DNA from: Bacillota bacterium
GTDB lineage: Bacteria; Bacillota; Clostridia; Oscillospirales; Oscillospiraceae
Direction of reading: 5' to 3'
DNA length: 64,000 nt
NCBI GenBank assembly: GCA_021768085.1
Contig: JAETOJ010000004.1
Coordinates: forward strand, 62,001 to 126,000
This document shows, piece after piece, positions 8,137 to 16,417 of the stretch. Within the stretch, counting starts at the first letter, position 1. Each line of letters starts with the position of its first letter. The notes beneath the pieces were generated by a model that saw only the letters and a program-made list of their open reading frames with translations, was not told the DNA's origin and ran no database searches. The position numbers and the translations under genes were made by a program.

Positions 8137-8170
8137 GCCCCCTCCGTCCACCGGGCGGAGGGGGCGTTTT
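8137..8170. terminator. Hairpin terminator between convergent operons
   Basis: A CCCCCTCCG / CGGAGGGGG stem followed by GCGTTTT on the plus strand. It lies between the end of the ABC operon and the end of the convergent HTH gene. Confidence 0.8.
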
Positions 8171-8174
8171 GCGC

Positions 8175-8381
8175 TCAGAAGTAGAACAGCTCCTCGAACT
8201 TTTTATCCAGCGCCACGCACAAGATCAGCGCCAGCTTGGCGGTGGGGCTGAACTGCCCCGTCTCAATGGAGCTGATGGTGTTCCGGGACACGCCCACCAA
8301 CTCCGCCAGCGCCGCCTGGGACAGGCCCGCCTGGGTGCGGGCTTCCTTCAGGCGGTTTTTCAGCACCAAACTTTCGTCCAT
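8175..8381 (-). CDS. Small XRE-family HTH regulator
   Basis: This 68-residue protein is almost entirely one Cro/C1-type helix-turn-helix (NRLKEARTQAGLSQAALAEL, then VSRNTISSIETG and a C-terminal KLALILCVALDKKFEELF). Such single-domain proteins bind operator DNA as dimers. The ATG at 8381 overlaps the upstream gene's TAA in a TAATG arrangement. The promoter of this two-gene operon holds CCAAGT/ACTTGG palindromes, so autoregulation is likely. Confidence 0.9.
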   Translation of the reverse strand: MDESLVLKNRLKEARTQAGLSQAALAELVGVSRNTISSIETGQFSPTAKLALILCVALDKKFEELFYF

Positions 8382-8710
8382 TACGCCATCCCCAGCAGGT
8401 CGCGCAGGTAAAGCGCGAAAAAGAACACGCAGAACCCCAGGTAGAGCAGGCCCAGCAGCAGCTCGTGGCGGCGGCGCAGCTTGACGAATTTCACCAGCAT
8501 CCCGGCGGACATCATGCCGAACATCACCGTCCACACGGCGGGCTCCGTGCCCTTCTCTGTGAGGAGGCCCCGCAGGATGCTGACGACGCCGCACACCATG
8601 ACGCCCACAGCCAGGGCGATGGCGTTGGCCCGGTTCAGTACCTCCGCCTCCACAAAGTCCCGGTTCTTGTTCTCCTCCCGGCTCTTTTTCAGAATTTCGT
8701 CTTTCTCCAT
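8381..8710 (-). CDS. DUF6442-like small membrane protein
   Basis: This 109-residue protein has a charged N-terminus (MEKDEILKKSREENKNRD) and then about three membrane segments (roughly residues 30-48, 57-75 and 85-105). This is the pattern of the DUF6442 family, which often pairs with a small HTH protein as here. Function is unknown. I start at the ATG at 8710, where a GGAGGG site lies just upstream. The longer in-frame extension crosses the promoter. Confidence 0.75.
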   Translation of the reverse strand: MEKDEILKKSREENKNRDFVEAEVLNRANAIALAVGVMVCGVVSILRGLLTEKGTEPAVWTVMFGMMSAGMLVKFVKLRRRHELLLGLLYLGFCVFFFALYLRDLLGMA

Positions 8711-8721
8711 GTTGGAACCCT

Positions 8722-8785
8722 CCAAGTTCGTGTTGCCAAGTTTACTTGGTGTCCTTATCATAGCACCGCCAAGTTTTCTTGTCAA
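8722..8785 (-). promoter_or_regulatory. Promoter with paired palindromic operators for the DUF6442-XRE operon
   Basis: On the minus strand: TTGACA (8785-8780), 17 bases, TATGAT (8762-8757). The palindrome CCAAGTTTACTTGG lies at 8736-8749, just downstream of the -10 box. A second, near-identical site starting CCAAGTTTTCTTG at 8769-8781 overlaps the -35 box, and a CCAAGTTCG half-site lies at 8722-8730. This arrangement is classic for a repressor that shuts off its own promoter. Confidence 0.8.
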
Positions 8786-8843
8786 TATGCTTTGCAAAAA
8801 AACTGTGCAAAATTTTGCCCGCTTCCCCGCCGGGGGAAAACGG

Positions 8844-8873
8844 TTGCGCCCGCCGCCTTCCGTATGGTATGAT
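8844..8873 (+). promoter_or_regulatory. Promoter of the aromatic acid exporter-like gene
   Basis: TTGCGC at 8844-8849, 18 bases, TATGAT at 8868-8873, about 40 bases upstream of the start at 8913. Confidence 0.5.
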
Positions 8874-8912
8874 AGTCCTATCTTAAATCCTAAACTCAAA
8901 AGGAGGCGCGCC

Positions 8913-9614
8913 ATGGAACACCAGAAACCTGCCGTACCCCCTGAACACCGCCGCCACATCGGAATGCGCATTGTCAAGACGGTCATCGCCGTGTTTGTAT
9001 GCGGCGTGCTGGCCTGGGCCCGGGGGCAGTCCGGCTTTTACTCCATGATCGCCGCCGTGGTGTGCGTGCAGAACACGGCGGGCAAGACCATTGAATCGTC
9101 CATCAACCGGATGATCGGCACCCTCATCGGCGGCGTGGCGGGGGTGCTGATGGTATACGCCATGGACGCGCTGGGGATTCTGTATGTTGAGCTGGCCCGG
9201 TACACCCTGTCCGCCCTGCTGCTTATCCCCATCATCGAGCTGTGCCTGTGGATCAAGAAGCCGGGGTGCGCCGCCATGGCCTGCATCGTGTTTCTGTGCG
9301 TCACCGTCAACCACAGCGTGGACGACACCCCGGTGATCTACTCCATTGAGCGGCTGTTTGAGACGCTGATCGGCGTGGCGCTGGCCTGCGGGGTGGACAT
9401 TCTGCTGCCCTACCATACCCCCGCCCAGACCCCGGCGGCCCCGGAGAACGCCGCCCCGGCGGCCCCGGAGAACGCCGCCCCGGACGCCCCGGCTCCGAGG
9501 GGCCCGGAGGAAGTCCCGGCGGACGCGCCCCCGGTCCCGGAGGGCGAGGAGCCCGTCCCAGAGGACGATGCCCCGGAAGTTCCCCGAGCGGACGGCGGGG
9601 AGCAAGCCCCATGA
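8913..9614 (+). CDS. Aromatic acid exporter (FUSC/ArAE-type) membrane protein
   Basis: The 233-residue protein has an N-terminal membrane domain of about 150 residues with four to six hydrophobic segments, resembling the first half of FUSC/ArAE proteins (RIVKTVIAVFVCG, QNTAGKTIESSINRMIGTLIGG). The last 70 residues are a low-complexity tail rich in Ala, Pro and Glu, including two copies of a AAPENAAP unit. The tail lacks the soluble C-terminal domain of longer family members. AGGAGG precedes the ATG. Its stop overlaps the sfsA start in an ATGA. Confidence 0.8.
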   Translation: MEHQKPAVPPEHRRHIGMRIVKTVIAVFVCGVLAWARGQSGFYSMIAAVVCVQNTAGKTIESSINRMIGTLIGGVAGVLMVYAMDALGILYVELARYTLSALLLIPIIELCLWIKKPGCAAMACIVFLCVTVNHSVDDTPVIYSIERLFETLIGVALACGVDILLPYHTPAQTPAAPENAAPAAPENAAPDAPAPRGPEEVPADAPPVPEGEEPVPEDDAPEVPRADGGEQAP

Positions 9615-10339
9615 CCTATCAGGACATCCACCGGGCGGTGTTCCTGTCCCGGCCCAACCGCTTCATCGCCCAGGTGGCGGTGGGCGGACGGGAGGAGACG
9701 GTGCACGTCAAAAACACCGGCCGCTGCCGGGAGCTGCTGGTGCCGGGGTGCACGGTGTACCTGGAGGGGAGCGCCAACCCGGCCCGCAGGACGAAGTACG
9801 ATCTGGTGGCGGTGGAAAAGGCCCGCCCGGGCCTGCCGCCCCTGCTGATCAACATAGACGCCCAGGCCCCCAACCAGGTGTTTGGGGCGTGGATGGGGGC
9901 GGGGAAGGGCGGGCCGCTGGATCTGCCCAGACCCTCTCTCCTCCGCCCGGAGACAACCTGGGGGAATTCTCGATTCGACTTCTACTGGGAGTTGTCGGGC
10001 GTGGCGGGCAACTTCCCACCCCGGCAGGGGTTTGTGGAGGTCAAAGGCTGCACCCTGGAGGAGGACGGCCTGGCCCTGTTCCCCGATGCCCCCACGGAGC
10101 GGGGGGTGAAGCACCTGCGGGAGCTCATAGCTTGCCGGGGGGCGGGGTATGAGGCGGCGGTGTGCTTTGTGATCCAGATGGCGGGGATGCGGGCCTTCTC
10201 CCCCAACGACCGCACCCACCCGGCCTTCGGCGCGGCCCTGCGGGAGGCGGCGGCAGCGGGGGTGAAGGTGCTGGCGGTGGAGTGCGCCGTCACGGCGGAC
10301 AGTTTGGTCATGACCGCCCCTGTGCCCGTGGTGCTGTAA
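9611..10339 (+). CDS. sfsA: SfsA family DNA/RNA nuclease
   Basis: A 242-residue protein with the standard SfsA plan: an N-terminal OB-like half (RFIAQVAVGGREETVHVKNTGRC) and a C-terminal nuclease-like half with FYWELSG, FVEVKGCTL and a late CAVTAD segment. SfsA was named for sugar fermentation stimulation but carries a PD-(D/E)XK-like nuclease fold. It is translationally coupled to the membrane protein before it and is followed by a terminator. Confidence 0.93.
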   Translation: MTYQDIHRAVFLSRPNRFIAQVAVGGREETVHVKNTGRCRELLVPGCTVYLEGSANPARRTKYDLVAVEKARPGLPPLLINIDAQAPNQVFGAWMGAGKGGPLDLPRPSLLRPETTWGNSRFDFYWELSGVAGNFPPRQGFVEVKGCTLEEDGLALFPDAPTERGVKHLRELIACRGAGYEAAVCFVIQMAGMRAFSPNDRTHPAFGAALREAAAAGVKVLAVECAVTADSLVMTAPVPVVL

Positions 10340-10345
10340 CCGGAG

Positions 10346-10375
10346 AGGGAGGGCTTCCGCCCTCCCTTGATTTTT
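10346..10375 (+). terminator. Terminator after sfsA
   Basis: An AGGGAGGGC-TTCC-GCCCTCCCT stem followed by TTGATTTTT. Confidence 0.85.
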
Positions 10376-10430
10376 ATGCGCCATGGTGATATAGTGGGCA
10401 ATGTTAAAAAATCGGCAGGGGGGTGGCGAT

Positions 10431-10970
10431 ATGACCCAGGAGGACGTGGACAGACTGCTGGCCCGGGCGGTGGCCCAGGCCCGAGCCGTGAGCATCCCCG
10501 TGTCCCCACACATCTGCCCCCGGGTTCAGCTGAACCAAAGGGCCCGCACCCGCTTTGGCTGCTGCGTCCGCCGGGAGGGGCGGTACACCATCGAGCTGTC
10601 CGCCCAGCTGGCCCGGGAGGGCTCGGAGCGGGCGGTGATGCAGGTGCTGTGCCACGAGGTGCTCCATACCTGTTACGGCTGCTCCAACCATGGCCCCCGG
10701 TGGCGGGGATACGCCCAGCGGATGAACGCAGCCTATGGCTACGAGATCCAACGCACCGACAATTATGACGCCCTGGGCATTGAGGATGACCGCCCGGTGC
10801 GGTATTATGTGGTGTGCCAGCGGTGCGGACGGCGGATCCCCCGGATGAAGCGCTCCCCCCTGGTGGATTATCCCGGGCGGTACCGCTGCGCCTGCGGCGG
10901 CACGCTGCGGGTGGAGCCCGTGGCCGGGGTGCGGGCCATAGGCTATGAGAAAGGTGACGAGAGAACATGA
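10431..10970 (+). CDS. SprT-like zinc metalloprotease-domain protein
   Basis: This 179-residue protein has the SprT/Spartan hallmark HEVLHTCYGC...HGPRW, where HExxH and a distal histidine bind zinc. A C-terminal zinc ribbon (CQRCGRR and CACGG) completes the usual SprT-like layout. Spartan proteins cleave proteins cross-linked to DNA; that role for bacterial relatives is extrapolation. I start at the ATG at 10431, preceded by a GGGGGGTGGCGAT site, not at the in-frame ATG at 10401. Its stop overlaps the malQ start (ATGA). Confidence 0.85.
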   Translation: MTQEDVDRLLARAVAQARAVSIPVSPHICPRVQLNQRARTRFGCCVRREGRYTIELSAQLAREGSERAVMQVLCHEVLHTCYGCSNHGPRWRGYAQRMNAAYGYEIQRTDNYDALGIEDDRPVRYYVVCQRCGRRIPRMKRSPLVDYPGRYRCACGGTLRVEPVAGVRAIGYEKGDERT

Positions 10971-12523
10971 AGCGAAGCGCCGGCATTTTGATGCCCATTT
11001 TTTCCCTCCCCTCCCCCTGCGGGATCGGGACGCTGGGACAGGCCGCCCGAGAGTTCCTGGACTTCCTCCAGGCCGGGGGCCAGAGCTATTGGCAGCTCCT
11101 GCCCGTGGGGCCCACCAGCTACGGGGACTCCCCCTACCAGTCCTTTTCCTCCTTCGCGGGCAACCCCTACTTCATCGACCTGGACGACCTGGCGGCGGAC
11201 GGCCTGCTGGAACCGGCGGATTATCAGCGCATAGACTGGGGGGATCCACAACGGGTGGACTACGCCCTGCTGTACGAGAAGCGCTACCCAGTGCTGCGCC
11301 TTGCGGTGGAGCGGCTGCTGGCCGCGCCCCCGGCGGACTACGCCGCCTTTTTGGAGGAGAACGGGGACTGGCTGGAGGACTACGCCCTGTTCATGGCACT
11401 GAAGGGGGAAAACGGCGGTATCTCCTGGGATCAGTGGCCGGAAGGGGAGCGGCTGCGGGAGCCCAACTCCCTGGCCGCCGCCAAAACCCGGCTGGCGAAG
11501 GAGCTGGACTTCTGGCGAGGGGTACAGTATCTGTTTTTCCGCCAGTGGGACGCGCTGAAGGCGCTGGCCGGGGCCAAGGGGATCTCCATCATCGGGGATC
11601 TGCCCATCTACGCCGCCCGGGACAGCGCCGATATGTGGGCCGACCCCAAACAGTTCCAGACCGACGAGGATTTGAACCCGGTGGAGGTGGCGGGCTGCCC
11701 GCCAGACGCCTTTACCGCCGACGGCCAGCTTTGGGGCAACCCCCTCTTTGACTGGGAGCGGATGAAGGAGGACGGCTACCGCTGGTGGCTGCGGCGGATC
11801 GGGTTCCAGTTCCGGCTGTTCGACGTGCTGCGCATCGACCACTTCCGGGGCTTCGACGAGTATTACGCCATCCCCTTTGGGGACAAGACCGCCCGGAACG
11901 GCCGCTGGAAGCCGGGGCCGGGTTTGGAGTTCTTCAAAACCGTCCAGAATGAGCTGGGGAAGCGCCAGATTATCGCCGAGGATCTGGGCTTCCTCACCCC
12001 GTCGGTGCGCAAGCTGCTGCGGGACACGGGCTACCCCGGCATGAAGGTGCTGGAGTTCGCCTTCGACCCCAAGGGCTCGGACAGCGAGTACCTGCCCCAC
12101 AACTACCCCCGCAACTGCGTGGTGTACGCCGGCACCCACGACAACGAGACCATCGAGGGCTGGCTGGCCTCCGCCGCCCCTGGCGCAAGGCGCTACGCCA
12201 AGCGGTACTTCCAGCTCACCCGGCGGGAGGGCTGGGCCTGGGGGGTCATGCGGGGGGCCTGGGCCAGCGTGGCGGATCTGGCGGTGATGCAGATGCAGGA
12301 TCTGCTGTCCATCGGGGCGGAGGGCCGGATCAACATCCCCTCCACTTTAGGCGGCAACTGGCAGTGGCGGATGCTGCCCGGCCAGGCGGACGGGGCTCTG
12401 GCGGCGCGGCTGCGGCAGTCCATGGCCCTCTACCACCGGCTGCCCGCCCCCGCGGCCCCGAAGAAGGCCCAAAATCAGGAAAAAACGCCGGGACGGGCCA
12501 AGCGGAAGGCCGGAACCCGCTGA
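10967..12523 (+). CDS. malQ: 4-alpha-glucanotransferase
   Basis: Amylomaltase transfers alpha-1,4-glucan segments between chains and releases glucose. The 518-residue protein has the GH77 landmarks: an N-terminal SAGILMPIFSLPSPCGIGTLG, the IGDLPIYAARDSAD loop, the nucleophile region RIDHFRGFDEYYAIP, IIAEDLGFLTPSV with the catalytic acid, and GTHDNETIEGW. It stands one gene ahead of glgP, with which it would degrade glycogen or maltodextrins. The last 25 residues are a basic, low-complexity tail. Confidence 0.97.
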   Translation: MKRSAGILMPIFSLPSPCGIGTLGQAAREFLDFLQAGGQSYWQLLPVGPTSYGDSPYQSFSSFAGNPYFIDLDDLAADGLLEPADYQRIDWGDPQRVDYALLYEKRYPVLRLAVERLLAAPPADYAAFLEENGDWLEDYALFMALKGENGGISWDQWPEGERLREPNSLAAAKTRLAKELDFWRGVQYLFFRQWDALKALAGAKGISIIGDLPIYAARDSADMWADPKQFQTDEDLNPVEVAGCPPDAFTADGQLWGNPLFDWERMKEDGYRWWLRRIGFQFRLFDVLRIDHFRGFDEYYAIPFGDKTARNGRWKPGPGLEFFKTVQNELGKRQIIAEDLGFLTPSVRKLLRDTGYPGMKVLEFAFDPKGSDSEYLPHNYPRNCVVYAGTHDNETIEGWLASAAPGARRYAKRYFQLTRREGWAWGVMRGAWASVADLAVMQMQDLLSIGAEGRINIPSTLGGNWQWRMLPGQADGALAARLRQSMALYHRLPAPAAPKKAQNQEKTPGRAKRKAGTR

Positions 12524-12541
12524 TTTTGGTCATTTTGACCG

Positions 12542-12570
12542 TTGACGGGCCGGACAAAGCGGGGTATACT
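12542..12570 (+). promoter_or_regulatory. Promoter of glgP
   Basis: TTGACG at 12542-12547, 17 bases, TATACT at 12565-12570. The 114-base leader to the ATG at 12685 is GC-rich; I see no known riboswitch. Confidence 0.65.
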
Positions 12571-12684
12571 TGCCGCGGAAATTAATAACAGCGCCCCGGC
12601 CGCCGAGAACAGCGCGGGGCACGCAGTACGGTATGTCCGGCCGCGTCCAGCGCGCCGCCACTTTTGGAAAGGAGAACGTTGTCC

Positions 12685-14979
12685 ATGGACGTGAAAAACC
12701 GCCTCCAGGAGATCACCCGGGCCAAATACGGGCTGGAGCTGTCCCAGTGCGGCGACAGCCAGCTCTACCACGCCCTGCTCCAGCTCACCCAGGAGCTGTC
12801 CACCGCCCGCCCCGCCCCCAAGGGGGAGCGCAAGCTGTACTATTTCTCCGCCGAGTTCCTCATTGGCAAGCTGCTGAGCAACAACCTGCTGGCCCTGGGC
12901 GTTTACAATGAGGTGAACAGCCTCCTGGCCCAGTGCGGCAAGTCCCTGTCCGCCATCGAGGACGTGGAGCCCGAGCCCTCTCTGGGCAACGGCGGGCTGG
13001 GCCGTCTGGCCGCCTGCTTCCTGGACTCCATCGCCGCCCTGGGCCTGCCCGGGGACGGGGTGGGCCTCAACTACCACTACGGCCTGTTCAAGCAGGAGTT
13101 TGCCCACCGCCGCCAGTACGAGCAGCCCAACCCCTGGATCGAGGACGAGGGCTGGCTCATCCCCACCGGCGAGGCATTCGAGGTGCCCTTCGGCTTCGGC
13201 CCGGTGAAGGCCAGGCTCTTTGACATCGCCGTGCCCGGGGCCAACAGCGGCGTGGCCAACCGGCTCCACCTGTTCGACGTGGAGCAGCCCGCCCCCGCCC
13301 CCGCCGACGGCATCGACTTCGACAAGACCGATCTGCCCGCCCGGCTGACCTCCTTCCTCTACCCCGACGACAGCGACGAAAGCGGGCGGCTGCTGCGGGT
13401 GTACCAGCAGTATTTCATGGTGTCCGCCGGGGCCCAGCTCATCCTGAAGGAGCTGGAGGAGCGGGGCTTTGCCCTGGACACCATCAGCGAGCACGTAGCC
13501 GTCCAGATCAACGACACCCACCCCTCCATGGTGATTCCGGAGCTGGTGCGGCTGCTGACCCAGCGGGGCCTATCTATGGACGCGGCGGTGGAGCAGGTGT
13601 CCAAGACCTGCGCCTACACCAACCACACCATCCTGGCCGAGGCGCTGGAGAAGTGGCCCCTCACCTTCATTGAGAAGGTGGCCCCCCAACTGGTGCCCAT
13701 CCTCAAGGAGCTGGACGCGCGGGCCAAGGCCGCCCATTCCGATCCCCGGGTCGCCATCCTCCAGGGGGAGGCGGGCAAGGAGATCGTCCACATGGCCCAC
13801 CTGGACATCCACTACGGCTACTCGGTGAACGGCGTGGCCGCCCTCCACACGGAGATCCTGAAGAACTCCGAGCTGCGCCACTTCTACGACATCTACCCCG
13901 CCAAGTTCAACAACAAGACCAACGGCGTCACCCTGCGCCGCTGGCTGGAGGTGTGCAATCCCCGGCTGGCCGCCCTGCTGGACGAGTGCGTGGGGCCTGA
14001 GTGGCGCACCGATCCCACCCGGCTGAACAAGCTGATGGACTTCTACAACGACAGCGCGGTGCTGGACAAACTGCTGGACATCAAGGCGGACAACAAGCAC
14101 CGGGCCTCCGATCTGTTCGCCCGGGATCAGTACGGCATCCGGCTGGATCCCGACGCCGTGTTCGACATTCAGGTGAAGCGGCTCCACGAGTACAAGCGCC
14201 AGCAGATGAACGCCCTGTACGTCATCCAGAAGTACCTGGAGATCAAGGCCGGCAAGCTGCCGGCCCGGCCCGTCACCGTCATCTTCGGCGCCAAGGCCGC
14301 CCCGGCCTACGTGATGGCCAAGCACATCATCCACCTGATCCTGTGCCTGCGGCGGCTCATTGAGAACGACCCCCAGGTGCGGCCCTGGCTCCATGTGGCC
14401 ATGGTGGAGAACTACAACGTCACCTGGGCGGAGCGGCTCATCCCCGCCTGTGACATTTCCGAACAGATCTCCCTGGCGTCCAAGGAGGCCAGCGGCACCG
14501 GCAACATGAAGTTCATGGCCAACGGCGCGGTGACCCTGGGCACCCTGGATGGGGCCAACGTGGAGATCGCCGAGCTGGTGGGCCCGGACAATATCTACAC
14601 CTTCGGCGCGGCCAGCAACTACGTCATCGAGCTGTACGACCAGAAGGCCAAGGACAGCAAGAAGGGCTACCAGTCCAAGGTGTACTATGAGCGCCCGGCA
14701 GTGAAGCCGCTGGTGGACTTCCTGCTGGATCCCGCCCTCACCGCCCTGGGGGACGAGGCGGCGCTAAAGGCCCTGTGGACGGATCTCACCACCAAGGACT
14801 GGTTCATGGCCCTGCTGGACGTGGAGGCGTACAGCGCCGCCCGGGACCGGGCCATCGCCGACTACGGCGACCGCGCTGCCTGGGCTCGGAAGATGCTGGT
14901 GAACACCGCCCGGAGCGGCTACTTCTCCAGCGACCGCACCATCGCGCAGTATAACGAGGATATCTGGCACCTGAGCTGA
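12685..14979 (+). CDS. glgP: Glycogen/starch phosphorylase
   Basis: GlgP releases glucose-1-phosphate from the non-reducing ends of alpha-1,4-glucans using pyridoxal phosphate. The 764-residue protein shows the family core: YFSAEFLIGKLLSNN, EPSLGNGGLGRLAACF, AVQINDTHP, the RLHEYKRQ segment, and the pyridoxal-lysine region EASGTGNMKFMANG ahead of TLDGANVEI. AAGGAGAAC precedes the ATG at 12685. Paired with malQ just upstream it forms a glycogen-use module, and the phosphoglucomutase at 17.3-19.0 kb would route its product. No glycogen synthesis genes lie in the window. Confidence 0.97.
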   Translation: MDVKNRLQEITRAKYGLELSQCGDSQLYHALLQLTQELSTARPAPKGERKLYYFSAEFLIGKLLSNNLLALGVYNEVNSLLAQCGKSLSAIEDVEPEPSLGNGGLGRLAACFLDSIAALGLPGDGVGLNYHYGLFKQEFAHRRQYEQPNPWIEDEGWLIPTGEAFEVPFGFGPVKARLFDIAVPGANSGVANRLHLFDVEQPAPAPADGIDFDKTDLPARLTSFLYPDDSDESGRLLRVYQQYFMVSAGAQLILKELEERGFALDTISEHVAVQINDTHPSMVIPELVRLLTQRGLSMDAAVEQVSKTCAYTNHTILAEALEKWPLTFIEKVAPQLVPILKELDARAKAAHSDPRVAILQGEAGKEIVHMAHLDIHYGYSVNGVAALHTEILKNSELRHFYDIYPAKFNNKTNGVTLRRWLEVCNPRLAALLDECVGPEWRTDPTRLNKLMDFYNDSAVLDKLLDIKADNKHRASDLFARDQYGIRLDPDAVFDIQVKRLHEYKRQQMNALYVIQKYLEIKAGKLPARPVTVIFGAKAAPAYVMAKHIIHLILCLRRLIENDPQVRPWLHVAMVENYNVTWAERLIPACDISEQISLASKEASGTGNMKFMANGAVTLGTLDGANVEIAELVGPDNIYTFGAASNYVIELYDQKAKDSKKGYQSKVYYERPAVKPLVDFLLDPALTALGDEAALKALWTDLTTKDWFMALLDVEAYSAARDRAIADYGDRAAWARKMLVNTARSGYFSSDRTIAQYNEDIWHLS

Positions 14980-14990
14980 GCAAAAAATGA

Positions 14991-15023
14991 GGCCCCCGCT
15001 CTCACGAGCGGGGGCCGTTCTCT
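14991..15023. terminator. Terminator between glgP and the AIM24 gene
   Basis: A GGCCCCCGCTC-TCAC-GAGCGGGGGCC stem between convergent genes with short T-rich flanks. Confidence 0.8.
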
Positions 15024-15697
15024 TATTTCGAGGGCAGAATCGCCGCGATGGCCCCGGCGAAATTGCTGATGGGCATGGTCTGGAGCACCACCCGGCCCGG
15101 GCCGGTCACCACGGTGTTGAACAGGCCCTCCCCGCCGAACAGCACGTTCTTGACCCCCTTCACCGACTTCACGTCCACCGAGCAGGTGGCGTCGATCATG
15201 GCCAGGTTGCCGGTGTCGATGACGATCTGCTGGCCCGGAGCGAGGTCGTATTCCACCGCGGAGCCGTCGATCTCCAAAAACGCGGTGCCGTGGCCGGACA
15301 GCTTCTGCAAAATAAAGCCCTCGCCGCTGAAGAAGCCGGACATTCCCTTCTTTTGGAAGAAGATGGACAGCTCCACCCCGGCCTCAGAGGCCAGGAAGCC
15401 GGACTTCTGCACCACGATGGGGTGCTCCGGGGTGATCTCCACCGCCCGGATGGAGCCGGGGAAGCTGGACGCAAAGGCGATCATCCCCGGGCCGCCTTTG
15501 GCGGTGTAAATATTCTGGAACATGGACTCGCCGGAAAACATCCGGCCGAAGGCTTTGCCGATGCCGCCGGCGCTGGTCTGCATCTCCATGTTGGGGGACA
15601 TCCACACCATGGAACCCTTCTCGGTGATCATGGACTCGTTGGCCTCCACGTCGCAGATGACGACGGGCATGGGCTCGCCGGTAATATTATAGCGCAT
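15023..15697 (-). CDS. AIM24/TIGR00266 family protein
   Basis: This 224-residue beta-rich protein matches the AIM24 family (TIGR00266), with glycine-rich turns such as EKGSMVWMSPNMEMQTS, GPGMIAFASSFPGSI and LQKLSGHGTAFLEI, and the closing GRVVLQTMPISNFA. The bacterial function is not established; the yeast namesake is mitochondrial. An AAGGAGGAATACTT site precedes the ATG. Its mRNA leader contains the whole 109-bp repeat described separately. Confidence 0.88.
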   Translation of the reverse strand: MRYNITGEPMPVVICDVEANESMITEKGSMVWMSPNMEMQTSAGGIGKAFGRMFSGESMFQNIYTAKGGPGMIAFASSFPGSIRAVEITPEHPIVVQKSGFLASEAGVELSIFFQKKGMSGFFSGEGFILQKLSGHGTAFLEIDGSAVEYDLAPGQQIVIDTGNLAMIDATCSVDVKSVKGVKNVLFGGEGLFNTVVTGPGRVVLQTMPISNFAGAIAAILPSK

Positions 15698-15716
15698 AAG
15701 TATTCCTCCTTCTCAT

Positions 15717-15824
15717 CGTCGGGGCAAGCTCCATATCCCCTGCTTCCGCCTTCGGCGAAAGCAGGCTCATTACGCTGCCCCTCCTCTCCCCACAAAGCCT
15801 GGGGGCGGCTTTGCGGGGCCCCTT
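15717..15824 (-). repeat. Dispersed 109-bp intergenic repeat, copy 1
   Basis: Read on the minus strand it starts AAGGGGCCCCGCAAAGCC and ends CCCGACG. It contains a hairpin (CCCCGCAAAGCC / GGCTTTGTGGGG), the constant stretch AGAGGAGGGGC and a second, sequence-variable hairpin (CCTGCTTTCGCC / GGCGGAAGCAGG). A copy of nearly equal length sits at 58694-58802 in the other orientation. Confidence 0.85.
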
Positions 15825-15831
15825 TCAAACT

Positions 15832-15860
15832 ATCATACACCCTTTGGGGGCGAAATACAA
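15832..15860 (-). promoter_or_regulatory. Promoter of the AIM24 gene
   Basis: TTGTAT (15860-15855), 17 bases, TATGAT (15837-15832). It predicts a start near 15825, exactly where the 109-bp repeat begins. Confidence 0.6.
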
Positions 15861-15883
15861 TTTAAAATTTGCGAAAAGCGCCC

Positions 15884-16417
15884 TCAGCCCAGTCCCCGCA
15901 GGCATTCCGCCAGCGGGGCGATGTATTTTGGATCGCTGATGTCGTAGGATTGGCGGATGGCCCCCTGGAACGCCTCGTCCTCCGGGGTTTTGGCCTTTTT
16001 GCGGGACATGGCCCAGGCGGCGAATTTCATCATGGCCCGATCCACGCCGCCCATCTTCTCGTAGCACAGCCCCGCCTGTAAATAGAAGTGGGGGATGGCC
16101 TCCTGCTCCGCCGGGGTGAGGTTCTGCTCCCACACCGTCCGGATCCGCTCCTCCGCCTCGTTGGGCATGGCCCCGGTGGCGAACACCACCAGCCGCTTCG
16201 CCCCCCGGCTTTGCAGCAGCTTCTGGGCCTTCTTCCAGCCGTCGAATATGCCGGCGTGGAGCCGGGATCCGAACACCACGGCGGCATAGCCGGACAGGTC
16301 GGCGGGGGCCCGGGACAGGGGCAGGGCAGTGCAGCCCAGCTCCAGGGCCAGCAGCTCGGCGTACTTGCGGGTGAAGCCGGTTTTGCTGTTATAGAGGATG
16401 ATGAGATTATTTGTCAT
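15884..16417 (-). CDS. Flavodoxin-domain protein
   Basis: This 177-residue protein has a flavodoxin-like fold: LIILYNSKTGFTRKYAELLA gives the phosphate-binding loop for FMN, followed by AAVVFGSRLHAGIFDGWKK and LVVFATGAMPN. It resembles the short HemG/flavodoxin_5 group used in electron transfer or protoporphyrinogen oxidation; the substrate is unclear. It is the last gene of a TetR-XRE-flavodoxin operon, and its ATG (16417) overlaps the XRE gene's end. Confidence 0.82.
   Translation of the reverse strand: MTNNLIILYNSKTGFTRKYAELLALELGCTALPLSRAPADLSGYAAVVFGSRLHAGIFDGWKKAQKLLQSRGAKRLVVFATGAMPNEAEERIRTVWEQNLTPAEQEAIPHFYLQAGLCYEKMGGVDRAMMKFAAWAMSRKKAKTPEDEAFQGAIRQSYDISDPKYIAPLAECLRGLG

Noticed and set aside
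8381-8710. Toxin-antitoxin reading of the DUF6442/XRE pair
   Set aside because: The autoregulated HTH partner fits, but the membrane protein is longer than typical membrane toxins and has no known toxin features.
14991-15023. Reading every intergenic hairpin as part of a mobile array
   Set aside because: Single stems with T runs at gene ends, such as this one, are ordinary terminators; only clusters of three or more stems were treated as arrays.
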